Source of the DNA: Oscarella lobularis
Taxonomy: Eukaryota; Porifera; Homoscleromorpha; Homosclerophorida; Oscarellidae
Assembly: GCF_947507565.1 (NCBI RefSeq)
Contig: NC_089175.1
Span: 6,251,733-6,315,732, forward strand
Length of the DNA: 64,000 nt
Direction: 5' to 3'
The notes below the pieces were generated by a model that did no database searches, was not told the DNA's origin, and saw only the letters and a program-made list of their open reading frames with translations. This document shows positions 37,341-50,519 of this stretch, one piece after another. A program made the translations under genes and the position numbers. How positions within the stretch are numbered: the first letter of the stretch is position 1; each line of letters starts with the position of its first letter.

Positions 37341-38296
37341 GAGCGGTGGCTCTCATTGGTCAAATGGGCTCTCCTTGGCCAAACAAGCTCTCTTTGGTCA
37401 AATGGGCTCTCTTTGGTCAATTGGGCGCTCTTTGGTCAAATGGGCTCTCTTTAGTCAAATGGGGTCTCCTTGGTCTAATGGGCTCTGATTGGTCAAATGA
37501 GCTCTCATTGGTCAAATGGGCTCTCCTTGGTCAAATGGGCTCTCATTGGTCAAATGGGCTCTCATTGGTCAAATGGGCTCTCTTTGGTCAAATGGTCAAA
37601 TGGGCTCTTATTGGTCAAATGGGCTCTTCTTGGTCAAATGGGCTCTCCTTGGTCAAATGGGCTCTCATTGGTCAAATGGGCTCTCATTGGTCAAATGGGA
37701 TCTCATTGGTCAAATGGGATCTCATTGGTCAAATGGGGTCTCTTTGGTCAAATGGGGTCTCATTGGTCAAATGGGCTCTCATTGGTCAAATGGGCTCTCA
37801 TTGGTCAAATGGGCTCTCATTGGTCAAATGGGCTCTCATTGGTCAAATGGGCTCTCATTGGTCAAATGGGCTTTCATTGGTCAAATAGGCTCTCATTGGT
37901 CAAATGGGCTCTCTTCTGTCAAATGGGCTCTCATTGGTCAAATGGGCTCTCATTTGTCAAATAGGCTCTCATTGGTCAAATGGTCAAATGGGCTCTCATT
38001 GGTCAAATGTACTCTCTTTGGTCAAATTGACTCTCTTTGGTCAAATTGGCTCTCTTTGGTCTAACGGGCTCTCTTTGGTCAAATGGGCTCCCTTTGGTCA
38101 AATGGGCTCTCTTTGGTCAAATGTACTCTCTTTGGTCAAATGTACTCTCTTTGGTCAAATTGGCTCTCTTTTGTCAAATGGGCTCTCTTTGGTCCAATGG
38201 GCTCTCTTTGGTCAAATTGGTTCTCTTTGGTCAAATTGACTCTCTTTGGTCAAATTGGCTCTCTTTGGTCAAATGGGCTCTCTTTGGTCAAATCCT
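37341..38296. repeat. 19-bp satellite array, module 1
   Basis: Tandem CTCTCATTGGTCAAATGGG units. The left part keeps ATTGG (CCAAT on the minus strand); the right part, toward the gene fragment, mostly reads CTTTGG. All three plus-strand frames are open for long distances because 19 is not a multiple of 3 and the unit has no plus-strand stop; the same peptide LSLVKWALIGQMGSHWSNG appears in each frame. Confidence 0.95.
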
Positions 38297-38300
38297 CGTC

Positions 38301-38331
38301 CGAACGTTCGAATCCCCCGTTCGAACGTTCG
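38301..38331. repeat. Perfect 12-bp inverted repeat at the array/gene junction
   Basis: CGAACGTTCGAA (38301-38312), 7-base spacer, TTCGAACGTTCG (38320-38331). Repeated at 49356-49386 and 57351-57381 at the same place in the other modules. Confidence 0.85.
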
Positions 38332-38410
38332 TTCTAACCCTCGTTAATTAAGAATATTAGTCTAAATTTAGCTTGAAATTTTAGCTGCCGTCGCGGCGAT
38401 CACATTTCTG

Positions 38411-39336
38411 GTGACGCGACAGCCAAAAAGGCCTGGCATGGGCGTCAAATCCGGGCAGCTCGTACGTCGTTATCGCATGGATCGACGCGAACGAGGCTCT
38501 CTCGAGCCTCGCGATACGTTGGGAACGGTTGCTGTTCAGCCTAGAGGTAGGCTGTCTCCTGTAGGTCGATTGCTCATGTCGTTTTTCGATCTCACGCGAG
38601 CGCAGAAGGCGGCGAAAACACTAGCAGCGTTCAAGGATCGCGACGGAGACCTCTCGTCGTCGCTGCTGTCGATTCGCGACTTCGGATCGTCTCTACTCTC
38701 GCCGAGAGTCGTCCAACACAAGAACTCGCTCGTTCGACTCGTCGCCGCCGTCTGCGCCGTCGAATTGTGCCGCGTTTTCGGCAGCAAAGTCGTTTTTCTG
38801 CCTCTCGAGACGCGACAGGTGAGCCGAGACGAACGAGGAAGGAGAAAAAAACGTTCATCGCGTGTGCAGACGCTCGTCCGTCTTTTCATTGGTCAGCTCG
38901 ACTTCCGTGAGACGACGCGCGACGAAGGAAGTGTCATCTATCGTCGACGTCTGTGGGAGGCAAGTCAATCAACTGTTATTAATTATTTAATTGAATTATG
39001 TTTTATAATAAGTTACTCGCTCGGAGCGGTGCCATGGCAATTTGTTCGTCGCATGGAGAGCAGTTGCTCACAGCTGTTTTCGACTGCGCGGGGTAAAATC
39101 CTCTTACGTTTTCGTATATCTTCAAATGTTTCATTTTCAGATATCTGAACCAATCACCGAGCCTCGCCAATGCGGCCGTGAAAATTGTGATTGATTTCGT
39201 ACAAGAAGTACGTCCAATTTCAACGGGTTTCTTTGAGTCGCTGGCCAGACCTCTGACTCTGGGCGAAGAGGTGCACAAGATGCTCTTCTTCTCCTTGGTC
39301 AAATGTGCTCTCTTTGGTCAAATGGGCTCCCTTTAG
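38411..39336 (+). CDS. PDS5-like cohesin-regulator 5' gene fragment, module 1
   Basis: Four exons can be joined in frame: 38411-38818, 38870-38959, 39013-39092 and 39141-39336 (257 residues). The second intron would be GC-AG (GAG|GCAAGT). HEAT-type helices resemble the PDS5 N-terminus: FFDLTRAQKAAKTLAAF, then HKNSLVRLVAAVCAVELCRV (compare the PDS5 pattern H.nkdVRLLvACClaDifRi), TLVRLFIGQLDF, RRRLWE|LLARSGAMAI, and ANAAVKIVIDFVQE. After GEEVHKM the frame runs into the 19-bp array and stops at 39334-39336, so the gene is truncated. Family assignment is from pattern memory and moderate. Two more copies are almost identical. Confidence 0.5.
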
Positions 39337-39466
39337 TCAAATGGGCTCTCTTTGGTCAAATGTACTCTCTTTGGTCAAATGTACTCTTTGGTCAAATCTG
39401 CTCTCTTATGTCAAATGGGCTCTCTTTGGTCAAATGGGCTCTCTTTGGTCAAATGTGCTCTTCTGC
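39299..39466. repeat. Short 19-bp array after the gene fragment, module 1
   Basis: CTTTGGTCAAATG-type units, many diverged, directly following HKM of the PDS5-like fragment and followed by the TGCATAAATGCAGC-type variant of the 22-bp satellite. Confidence 0.9.
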
Positions 39467-42400
39467 ATAAAGCTGCATAAATGCAGCAACTATTCTGCAT
39501 AAATGCTGATTTATTCTGCAAAAATGCAGAATTTATTCTTCTTAAATGCAGCATTTATTCTGCATAAATGCTGTATTTTTTCTGCATAAATGCAGCAATT
39601 ATTCTTCATAAATGCAGCATTTATTTTGCATTAACGCAGCATTGATTCTGCATCAATGCAGCATTGATTCTGCATCAATGCTGCGTCAATGAAGCATTGA
39701 TTCTGCATTGATTCTGCATCATTGCAGCATTGATTCTACGTCAATGCAGCATTGATTCTGCATAAATTCTGCATCAATGTAGCATTCATTCTTCGTTCAT
39801 TCTGCATCAATGCAGCATTGATTCAGCATTGAATCTGCATCAATGCAGCATTGATTCTGCATTGATTCTGCATCAATGCAGCATCGATTCTGCATCAATG
39901 CTGCATTGATTCTGCATCAATGCAGCATCGATTCTGCATCAATGCAGCATCGATTCTGCATCAATTCTTCATTGATTCAGCATCAATGCAGCATTGATTC
40001 TGCATTGATGCAGAATTTGTTCTCAATCAATGCAGCACTGATTCTCCTTTGATTCTGCATCGTTTATGCATCAATGCAGCATTGATTCTGCATCAATGCA
40101 GCATTCATTCGGCATCAATGCAGCATTGATTCTGCATTGATTCTGCACCAATGCAGCATTGATTCTGCATCAATGCAGCATTCATTCGGCATCAATGCAG
40201 CATTCATTCGGCATCAATGCAGCATTGATTCTGCATTGATTCTGCACCAATGCAGCATTGATTCTGCATCAATGCAGCATTCATTCGGCATCAATGCAGC
40301 ATTCATTCGGCATTAATGCAGCATTGATTCTGCATAAATTCTGCATCAATGTAGCATTCATTCTCCGTTCATTCTGCATCAATGCAGCATCGATTCTGCA
40401 TCAATGCAGCATTGATTCTGCATTGATTCTGCATCAATGCAGCATCGATTCTCCATTAATGCAGAATTTGTTCTCAATCAATGCAGCACTAATTCTGCAT
40501 CGTTTATGCATCAATGCAGCATTGATTCTGCATCAAAGCAGCATTCATTCGGCATCAATGCAGCATTGATTCTGCATTCTGCATATATGCAGAATCAATG
40601 CTGCATTGATGCAGAATCGATGCTGCATTGATGTAGAATCCATGCAAAATCAATGCTGCCTTGTTGAAGAATCAATGCTGCATTGATGCAGAATGAATGC
40701 AGAATCAATGCAGCATTGATTCTGCATCAATAAAGCATTGATTCTTAATATATTCTGCATCAATGCAGCATTGATTCTGCATCAATTCTGCATTGATTCA
40801 GCATCAATGTAGCATTGATTCTGCAGAATCGATTCTGCATTAATGTAGCATTGATTCTGCATTAATGCAGCATTGATTCTGCGTACATGCAGAATTCAGA
40901 ATCAATGCTGAATTGATGCTGCATTGATGCCAAATGAATGCTGCATTGATGCAGAATCAATGCTGCATTGATGCATAAACGATGCAGAATCAATGCAGAA
41001 TCAGTGCTGCATTGATTGAGAACAAATCCTGCATATATGCCGAATCAATGCTGCATTGATGCAGAATCAATGCTACATTAATGCAGAATCGATTCTGCAT
41101 TGATGCAAAATCAATGCTGCATTGATGCAGAATCAATGCTGCATTGATGCTGAATCAATGCAGAATTGATGCAGGATCAATGCTGCATTGATGCAGAATC
41201 AATAAAGAATCAATGCTATATTGATGCAGAATCAATGCAGCATTGATTCTGCATCAATGCAGCTTTGATTCCGCATCAATTCAGCATGGATTCTGCATTG
41301 ATTCTGCATTCTGCATTTATGCAGAATCAATGCTGCATTAATGCAGAATCAACGCCGGCAGTGATGCATTGATTCTGCATCAATGCAGCATTGATTCTGC
41401 ATTAATTCTGCATCAATGCAGCAGCATTGATTCTGCATCAATGCAGCATTCATTCGGCATTGATTCTGCATCAATAAAGCATTGATTCTTTATTGATTCT
41501 GCATCAATTCTGCATTGATTCAGCATCAATGCAGCATTGATTCTGCATCAATGCAGCATTCATTCGGCATTGATTCTGCATCAATGCAGCATTGATTCTG
41601 CATCAATGCAGCATTCATTCGGCATTGATTCTGCATCAATGCAGCATTGATTCTGCATTTTCCATATATGCAGAATCAATGCTGCATTAATGCAGAAACA
41701 ATGCTGCATTGATACAGAACTGATGCAGAATCAATGTAGCTTTGATGCAGAATCAATGCTGCATTGATGCTGAATCAATGCTGCATTGATGCAGACTCAA
41801 CGCAGAAGGAATGTTTCATTGATGCAGAATCAATGCTATCAATGCAGCATTGATTCTGCATTGATTCTGCATCAATGCAGCATCGATTCTGCATTAATGC
41901 AGAATTTGTTCTCAATCACTGCAGCACTGATTCTGCATTGATTCTGCATCAATGCAGCATCGATTCTGCATCAATGCAGCATCGATTCTGCATCAATGCA
42001 GCATTGATTCGGCATATATGCAGAATTTGTTCTCAATCAATGCAGCATTGATTCTGCATTGATTCTGCATCAATGCAGCATCGATTCTGCATCAATGCAG
42101 CATCGATTCTGCATCAATGCAGCATTGATTCTGCATTAATGCAGAATTTGTTCTCAATCAATGCAGCACTGATTGTGCATTGATTCTGCATCGTTTATGC
42201 ATCAATGCAGCATTGATTCTGCATCAATGCAGCATTCATTCGGTATCAATGCAGCATTGATTCTGCACTCTGCATATATGCAGAATCAATGCTGCATTGA
42301 TTCCGCATCAAATCAGCATTGATTCCGCATCAATTCAGCATTGATTCTGCATTGGTTCTGCATCAATGCAGCATCGATTCTGCATCAATGCAGATATGAT

Positions 42401-45400
42401 TCTGCATTGATTCTGCATCAATGCAGCATTGCAGAATCAATGCAGCATTCATTCTGCATCAATTCAGCATTGATTCCGCATCAATTCAGCATGGATTCTG
42501 CATTGATTCTGCATTCTGCATTTATGCAGAATCAATGCTGCATTAATGCAGAATCAAGGCTGCAGTGATGCATTGATTCTGCATCAATGCAGCATCGATT
42601 CTGCATCAACGCAGCATTGATTTTGCATGGATTTAACATCGATTCTGCATTGATGCAGAATCAACGCTGCATTGATGCGGAATCGATGCTGCCTTGATGT
42701 AGAATCCATGCAGAATCAATGCTGCCTTGATGAGGAATTAATGCTGCATTGATTCAGAATCAATGCCAATGCAGCATTGATTCTGCATCAATGCAGCATT
42801 CATCCTGCATTGATTCAGCATCAATGCAGCTTTAATTCTGCATCAATGCAGCATTCATTCGGCATTGATTCTACATCAATGCAGCATTGATTCTGCATTT
42901 TGCATATATGCAGAATCAATGCTGCATTAATGCAGAAACAATGCTGCATTGATACAGAACTGATGCAGAATCAATGTAACTTTGATGCAGAATCAATGCT
43001 GCATTGATGCTGAATCAATGCTGCATTGATGCAGACTCAATGCAGAATGAATTTTTCATTGATGCAGAATCAATGCTATCAATGCAGCATTGATTCTGCA
43101 TTGATTCTGCATCAATGCAGCATCGATTCTGCATCAATGCAGCATTCATTCGGTATCAATGCAGCATTGATTCTGCATTCTGCATATATGCAGAATCAAT
43201 GCTGCATTGATTCCGCATCAATTCAGCATTGATTCTGCATTGGTTCTGCATCAATGCAGCATCGATTCTGCATCAATGCAGCATTGATTCTGCTTTGATT
43301 CTGCATCAATGCAGCATTGATTCTGCATCAATGCAGCATTGATTCTGCATTGATTCTGCATCAATGCTGCATTGCAGAATCAATGCAGCATTGAATTTGC
43401 ATCAATTCAACATTGATTCCGCATCAATTCAGCATGGATTCTGCATTGATTCTGCATTCTGCATTTATGCAGAATCAATGCTGCATTAGTGCAGAATCAA
43501 GGCTGCAGTGATGCATTGATTCTGCATCAATGCAGCATCGATTCTGCATCAACGCAGCATTGATTTTGCATGGATTTAACATCGATTCTGCATTGATGCA
43601 GAATCAACGCTGCATTGATGCGGAATCGATGCTGCCTTGATGTAGAATCCATGCAGAATCAATGCTGCCTTGATGAGGAATTAATGCTGCATTGATTCAG
43701 AATCAATGCCAATGCAGCATTGATTCTGCATCAATGCAGCATTCATCCTGCATTGATTCAGCATCAATGCAGCTTTAATTCTGCATCAATGCAGCATTCA
43801 TTCGGCATTGATTCTACATCAATGCAGCATTGATTCTGCATTTTGCATATATGCAGAATCAATGCTGCATTAATGCAGAAACAATGCTGCATTGATACAG
43901 AACTGATGCAGAATCAATGTAACTTTGATGCAGAATCAATGCTGCATTGATGCTGAATCAATGCTGCATTGATGCAGACTCAATGCAGAATGAATTTTTC
44001 ATTGATGCAGAATCAATGCTATCAATGCAGCATTGATTCTGCATTGATTCTGCATCAATGCAGCATCGATTCTGCATCAATGCAGCATTCATTCGGTATC
44101 AATGCAGCATTGATTCTGCATTCTGCATATATGCAGAATCAATGCTGCATTGATTCCGCATCAATTCAGCATTGATTCTGCATTGGTTCTGCATCAATGC
44201 AGCATCGATTCTGCATCAATGCAGCATTGATTCTGCTTTGATTCTGCATCAATGCAGCATTGATTCTGCATCAATGCAGCATTGATTCTGCATTGATTCT
44301 GCATCAATGCTGCATTGCAGAATCAATGCAGCATTGAATTTGCATCAATTCAACATTGATTCCGCATCAATTCAGCATGGATTCTGCATTGATTCTGCAT
44401 TCTGCATTTATGCAGAATCAATGCTGCATTAATGCAGAATCAAGGCTGCAGTGATGCATTGATTCTGCATCAATGCAGCATCGATTCTGCATCAACGCAG
44501 CATTGATTTTGCATGGATTTAACATCGATTCTGCATTGATGCAGAATCAACGCTGCATTGATGCGGAATCGATGCTGCCTTGATGTAGAATCCATGCAGA
44601 ATCAATGCTGCCTTGATGAGGAATTAATGCTGCATTGATTCAGAATCAATGCCAATGCAGCATTGATTCTGCATCAATGCAGCATTCATCCTGCATTGAT
44701 TCAGCATCAATGCAGCTTTAATTCTGCATCAATGCAGCATTCATTCGGCATTGATTCTACATCAATGCAGCATTGATTCTGCATTTTGCATATATGCAGA
44801 ATCAATGCTGCATTAATGCAGAAACAATGCTGCATTGATACAGAACTGATGCAGAATCAATGTAACTTTGATGCAGAATCAATGCTGCATTGATGCTGAA
44901 TCAATGCTGCATTGATGCAGACTCAATGCAGAATGAATTTTTCATTGATGCAGAATCAATGCTATCAATGCAGCATTGATTCTGCATTGATTCTGCATCA
45001 ATGCAGCATCGATTCTGCATCAATGCAGCATTCATTCGGTATCAATGCAGCATTGATTCTGCATTCTGCATATATGCAGAATCAATGCTGCATTGATTCC
45101 GCATCAATTCAGCATTGATTCTGCATTGGTTCTGCATCAATGCAGCATCGATTCTGCATCAATGCAGCATTGATTCTGCTTTGATTCTGCATCAATGCAG
45201 CATTGATTCTGCATCAATGCAGCATTGATTCTGCATTGATTCTGCATCAATGCTGCATTGCAGAATCAATGCAGCATTGAATTTGCATCAATTCAACATT
45301 GATTCCGCATCAATTCAGCATGGATTCTGCATTGATTCTGCATCGATTCTGCATTGAGGCAGAATCAACGCTGCATTGATGTAGAATCCATGCAGAATCA

Positions 45401-47871
45401 ATGCTGTCTTGATGAAGAATCAATGCTTCATTGATGCAGAATCAATGCAGAATCAATGCAGCATTGATTCTGCATCAATAAAGCATTGATTTTTTATTGA
45501 TTCTGCATCAATTCTGCAATGATTCAGCATCAATTCAGGATTCATTCGTCATTGATTCTGCATCAATGCAGCATTGATTCTGCATTTTCCATATATGCAG
45601 AATCAATGCTGCATTAATGCAGAAAGAATGCTGCATTGATGCAGAACTGATGCAGAATCAATGTAGCTTTGATGCAGAATCAATGCTGCATTGATGCTGA
45701 ATCAATGCTGCATTGATGCAGACTCAACGCAGAAGGAATGTTTCATTGATGCAGAATCAATGCTATCAATGCAGCATTGATTCTGCATTGATTCTGCATC
45801 AATGCAGCATCGATTCTGCATCAATGCAGAATTGATTCTGTATTAATGCAGAATTTGTTCTCAATCAATGCAGCACTGATTCTGCATTGATTCTGCATCG
45901 TTTATGCATCAATGCAGCATTGATTCTGCATCAATGCAGCATTCATTCGGTATCAATGCAGCATTGATTCTGCATTCTGCTAATATGCAGAATCAATGCA
46001 GCATTGATTCCGCATCAATTCAGCATTGATTCCGCATCAATTCAGGATTGATTCTGCATTGGTTCTGCATCAATGCAGCATCGATTCTGCATCAATGCAG
46101 CATTGATTCTGCATTTATTCTGCATCAATGCAGATTTTCAGAATCAATGCATCATTGATTCTGCATCAATTCAGCATAGATTCTGCATTGATTCTGCATT
46201 CTGCATTTATGCAGAATCAATGCTGCATTAATGCAGAATCAATGCTGCAGTGATGCATTGATTCTGCATCAATGCAGCATCGATTCTGCATCAATGCAGC
46301 ATTGATTCTGCATTGATTCTGCATCAATGCAGCATTAATTCTGCATCAATGCAGCATTGATTCTGCATTGATTCTGCATCAATGCAGCATTGCAGAATCA
46401 ATGCAGCATTGATTTTGCATCAATTCAGAATTGATTCCGCATCAATTCAGCATGGATTCTGCATTGATTCTGCATCGATTCTGCATTGATACAGAGTCAA
46501 CGCTGCATTGATGCAGATTCGATGCTGCATTGATGTAGAATCCATGCAGAATCAATGCTGCCTTGATGAAGAATCAATGCTGCATTGATGCAGAATCAAT
46601 GCAGAATCAATGCAGCATTGATTCTGCATCAATAAAGCATTGATTCTTTATTGATTCTGCATCAATGCAGCATTGATTCTGCATCAATTCTGCATTGATT
46701 CAGCATCAATGCAGCATTGATTCTGCATCAATGCAGCATTCATTCGGCATTGATTCTGCATCAATGCAGCATTGATACAGAACTGATGCAGAATCAATGT
46801 AGCTTTGATGCAGAATCAATGCTGCATTGATGCTGAATCAATGCTGCACATATGCAGACTCAATGCATAATGAATTTTTCATTGATGCAGAATAAATGCT
46901 ATCAATGCAGCATTGATTCTGCATTGATTCTGCATCAATGCAGCATCGATTCTGCATTAATGCAGCATTGATTCTGCATTAATGCAGAATTTGTTCTCAA
47001 TCAATGCAGCACTGATTCTGCATTGATTCTGCATCGTTTATGCATCAATGCAGCATTGATTCTGCATCAATGAAGCATTCATTCGGTATCAATGCAGCAT
47101 TTATTCTGCATCAATGCAGCATCGATTCTGCATCAATGCAGCATCGATTCTGCGTTAATGGAGAATTTGTTCTCAATCAATGCAGCACTGATTCTGCATT
47201 GATTCTGCATCGTTTATGCATCAATGGAGCATTGATTCTGCATCAATGCAGCATTCATTCGTTATCAGTGCATCATTGATTCTGCATTCTGCATATATGC
47301 AGAATCAATGCTGCATTGATTCCGCATCAATTCAGCATTGATTCTGGATTGGTTCTGCATCAATGCAGCATCGATTTTGCATCAATGCAGCATCGATTCT
47401 GCATCAATGCAGCATTGATTCTGCTTTGATTCTGCATCAATGCAGCATTGATTCTGCATCAATGCAGCATTGATTCTGCATTGATTCTGCATCAATGCAG
47501 CATTGCAGAATCAATGCAGCATTGATTCTGCATCAATTCAGCATTGATTCCGCATCAATTCAGCATTGATTCTGCATTGATTCTGCATTCTGCATTTATG
47601 TAGAATCAATGCTGCATTAATGCAGAATCAATGCTGCAGTGATGCATTGATTCTACATCAATGCAGCATTGATTCTGCATCAATGCAGCATTGATTTTGC
47701 ATGGATTCTACATCGATTCTGCATTAATGCAGAATTTGTTCTCAATCAATGCAGCACTGATTCTGCATTGATTCTGCATCGTTTATGCATCAATGCAGAA
47801 TTGATTCTGCATTCTGCATATATGCAGAATTAATGCTGCATTGATGCAGAATCAATGCTACATTAATGCAA
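39467..47871. repeat. 22-bp satellite, block 2
   Basis: About 8.4 kb of the ATTGATTCTGC / ATCAATGCAGC satellite, beginning with an AT-richer variant (CTGCATAAATGCAGC) and containing inverted segments (for example 40900-41250). No gene is supported; ORFs inside are periodic readings of the repeat. Confidence 0.95.
42508..45336. repeat. 943-bp higher-order repeat, three tandem copies
   Basis: Identical landmarks recur at exactly 943-base spacing: the same frame start at 43026, 43969 and 44912, and CTGCATTTATGCAG-type marks near 42513, 43456 and 44403. Copies are almost identical, unlike the variable monomers around them. Confidence 0.85.
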
Positions 47872-48130
47872 AATCGAGCAGCAACGCGGTCTCGGACAAA
47901 TTCTTCGAGATTCTCGTCTTCCAAAGAAGACATTGAGAATATCTAGATGATGTGATTAGAAGGCGTGTCTGGCGTGATTAGGAATTTTAACGCCTCTAGC
48001 CGGCGCCAACAACATGCGAAGGTGCAATTATCAATTTTCAATTTATGCATTGATTGAAAATTGAATGCTGCCAACGACAAAGAGTGCAAAAGCAATTTTG
48101 AATATCAAAATGCTAAGAAGATTATAGCAG
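47872..48130. repeat. Conserved 260-bp linker, module 2
   Basis: Counterpart of 37081-37340 with a few substitutions (for example CTGGCGTGATTAGG versus CTAGCGTGATTAGG). Confidence 0.7.
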
Positions 48131-49351
48131 AGCGGTGGCTCTCATTGGTCAAATGGGCTCTCCTTGGCCAAACAAGCTCTCTTTGGTCAAATGGGCTCTC
48201 TTTGGTCAATTGGGCGCTCTTTGGTCAAATGGGCTCTCTTTAGTCAAATGGGGTCTCCTTGGTCTAATGGGCTCTGATTGGTCAAATGAGCTCTCATTGG
48301 TCAAATGGGCTCTCCTTGGTCAAATGGGCTCTCATTGGTCAAATGGGCTCTCATTGGTCAAATGGGCTCTCTTTGGTCAAATGGTCAAATGGGCTCTTAT
48401 TGGTCAAATGGGCTCTTCTTGGTCAAATGGGCTCTCCTTGGTCAAATGGGATCTCATTGGTCAAATGGGCTCTCATTGGTCAAATGGGCTCTCTTTGGTC
48501 AAATGGAGTCTCTTTGGTCAAATGGGGTCTCATTGGTCAAATGGGCTCTCATTGGTCAAATGGGATCTTATTGGTCAAATGGGCTCTCATTGGTCAAATG
48601 GGATCTCATTGGTCAAATGGGGTCTCTTTGGTCAAATGGGGTCTCATTGGTCAAATGGGCTCTCATTGGTCAAATGGGCTCTTCTTGGTCAAATGGGCTC
48701 TCCTTGGTCAAATGGGCTCTCATTGGTCAAATGGGCTCTCATTGGTCAAATGGGCTCTCATTGGTCAAATGGGATCTCATTGGTCAAATGGGGTCTCTTT
48801 GGTCAAATGGGGTCTCATTGGTCAAATGGGCTCTCATTGGTCAAATGGGCTCTCATTGGTCAAATGGGCTCTCATTGGTCAAATGGGCTCTCATTGGTCA
48901 AATGGGCTCTCATTGGTCAAATGGGCTTTCATTGGTCAAATAGGCTCTCATTGGTCAAATGGGCTCTCTTCTGTCAAATGGGCTCTCATTGGTCAAATGG
49001 GCTCTCATTTGTCAAATAGGCTCTCATTGGTCAAATGGTCAAATGGGCTCTCATTGGTCAAATGTACTCTCTTTGGTCAAATTGACTCTCTTTGGTCAAA
49101 TTGGCTCTCTTTGGTCTAACGGGCTCTCTTTGGTCAAATGGGCTCCCTTTGGTCAAATGGGCTCTCTTTGGTCAAATGTACTCTCTTTGGTCAAATGTAC
49201 TCTCTTTGGTCAAATTGGCTCTCTTTTGTCAAATGGGCTCTCTTTGGTCCAATGGGCTCTCTTTGGTCAAATTGGTTCTCTTTGGTCAAATTGACTCTCT
49301 TTGGTCAAATTGGCTCTCTTTGGTCAAATGGGCTCTCTTTGGTCAAATCCT
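48131..49351. repeat. 19-bp satellite array, module 2
   Basis: Longer than module 1 by about 265 bases, owing to extra ATTGG-type units in the left half; left and right ends match module 1 closely. Confidence 0.95.
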
Positions 49352-49465
49352 CGTCCGAACGTTCGAATCCCCCGTTCGAACGTTCGTTCTAACCCTCGTT
49401 AATTAAGAATATTAGTCTAAATTTAGCTTGAAATTTTAGCTGCCGTCGCGGCGATCACATTTCTG

Positions 49466-50391
49466 GTGACGCGACAGCCAAAAAGGCCTGGCATGGGCGT
49501 CAAATCCGGGCAGCTCGTACGTCGTTATCGCATGGATCGACGCGAACGAGGCTCTCTCGAGCCTCGCGATACGTTGGGAACGGTTGCTGTTCAGCCTAGA
49601 GGTAGGCTGTCTCCTGTAGGTCGATTGCTCATGTCGTTTTTCGATCTCACGCGAGCGCAGAAGGCGGCGAAAACACTAGCAGCGTTCAAGGATCGCGACG
49701 GAGACCTCTCGTCGTCGCTGCTGTCGATTCGCGACTTCGGATCGTCTCTACTCTCGCCGAGAGTCGTCCAACACAAGAACTCGCTCGTTCGACTCGTCGC
49801 CGCCGTCTGCGCCGTCGAATTGTGCCGCGTTTTCGGCAGCAAAGTCGTTTTTCTGCCTCTCGAGACGCGACAGGTGAGCCGAGACGAACGAGGAAGGAGA
49901 AAAAAACGTTCATCGCGTGTGCAGACGCTCGTCCGTCTTTTCATTGGTCAGCTCGACTTCCGTGAGACGACGCGCGACGAAGGAAGTGTCATCTATCGTC
50001 GACGTCTGTGGGAGGCAAGTCAATCAACTGTTATTAATTATTTAATTGAATTATGTTTTATAATAAGTTACTCGCTCGGAGCGGTGCCATGGCAATTTGT
50101 TCGTCGCATGGAGAGCAGTTGCTCACAGCTGTTTTCGACTGCGCGGGGTAAAATCCTCTTACGTTTTCGTATATCTTCAAATGTTTCATTTTCAGATATC
50201 TGAACCAATCACCGAGCCTCGCCAATGCGGCCGTGAAAATTGTGATTGATTTCGTACAAGAAGTACGTCCAATTTCAACGGGTTTCTTTGAGTCGCTGGC
50301 CAGACCTCTGACTCTGGGCGAAGAGGTGCACAAGATGCTCTTCTTCTCTTTGGTCAAATGTGCTCTCTTTGGTCAAATGGGCTCCCTTTAG
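49466..50391 (+). CDS. PDS5-like 5' gene fragment, module 2
   Basis: Same structure as 38411-39336 with identical exon and stop spacing (shifted by 11055 bases); I saw only one or two base differences, one at the junction with the following short array (50350). Truncated in the same way. Confidence 0.5.
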
Positions 50392-50519
50392 TCAAATGGG
50401 CTCTCTTTGGTCAAATGTACTCTCTTTGGTCAAATGTACTCTTTGGTCAAATCTGCTCTCTTATGTCAAATGGGCTCTCTTTGGTCAAATGGGCTCTCTT
50501 TGGTCAAATGTGCTCTTCT
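50350..50519. repeat. Short 19-bp array, module 2
   Basis: Counterpart of 39299-39466. Confidence 0.9.

Noticed and set aside
37341-38296. CRISPR-like array of regular repeats
   Set aside because: Units are contiguous with no unique spacers, and the context is eukaryotic satellite DNA.
35730-47279. Many 60-100 codon frames reading ILHQCSIDSASMQH-like peptides in the 22-bp satellite
   Set aside because: Periodic translation of a tandem repeat; they occur in both orientations and end at monomer variants.
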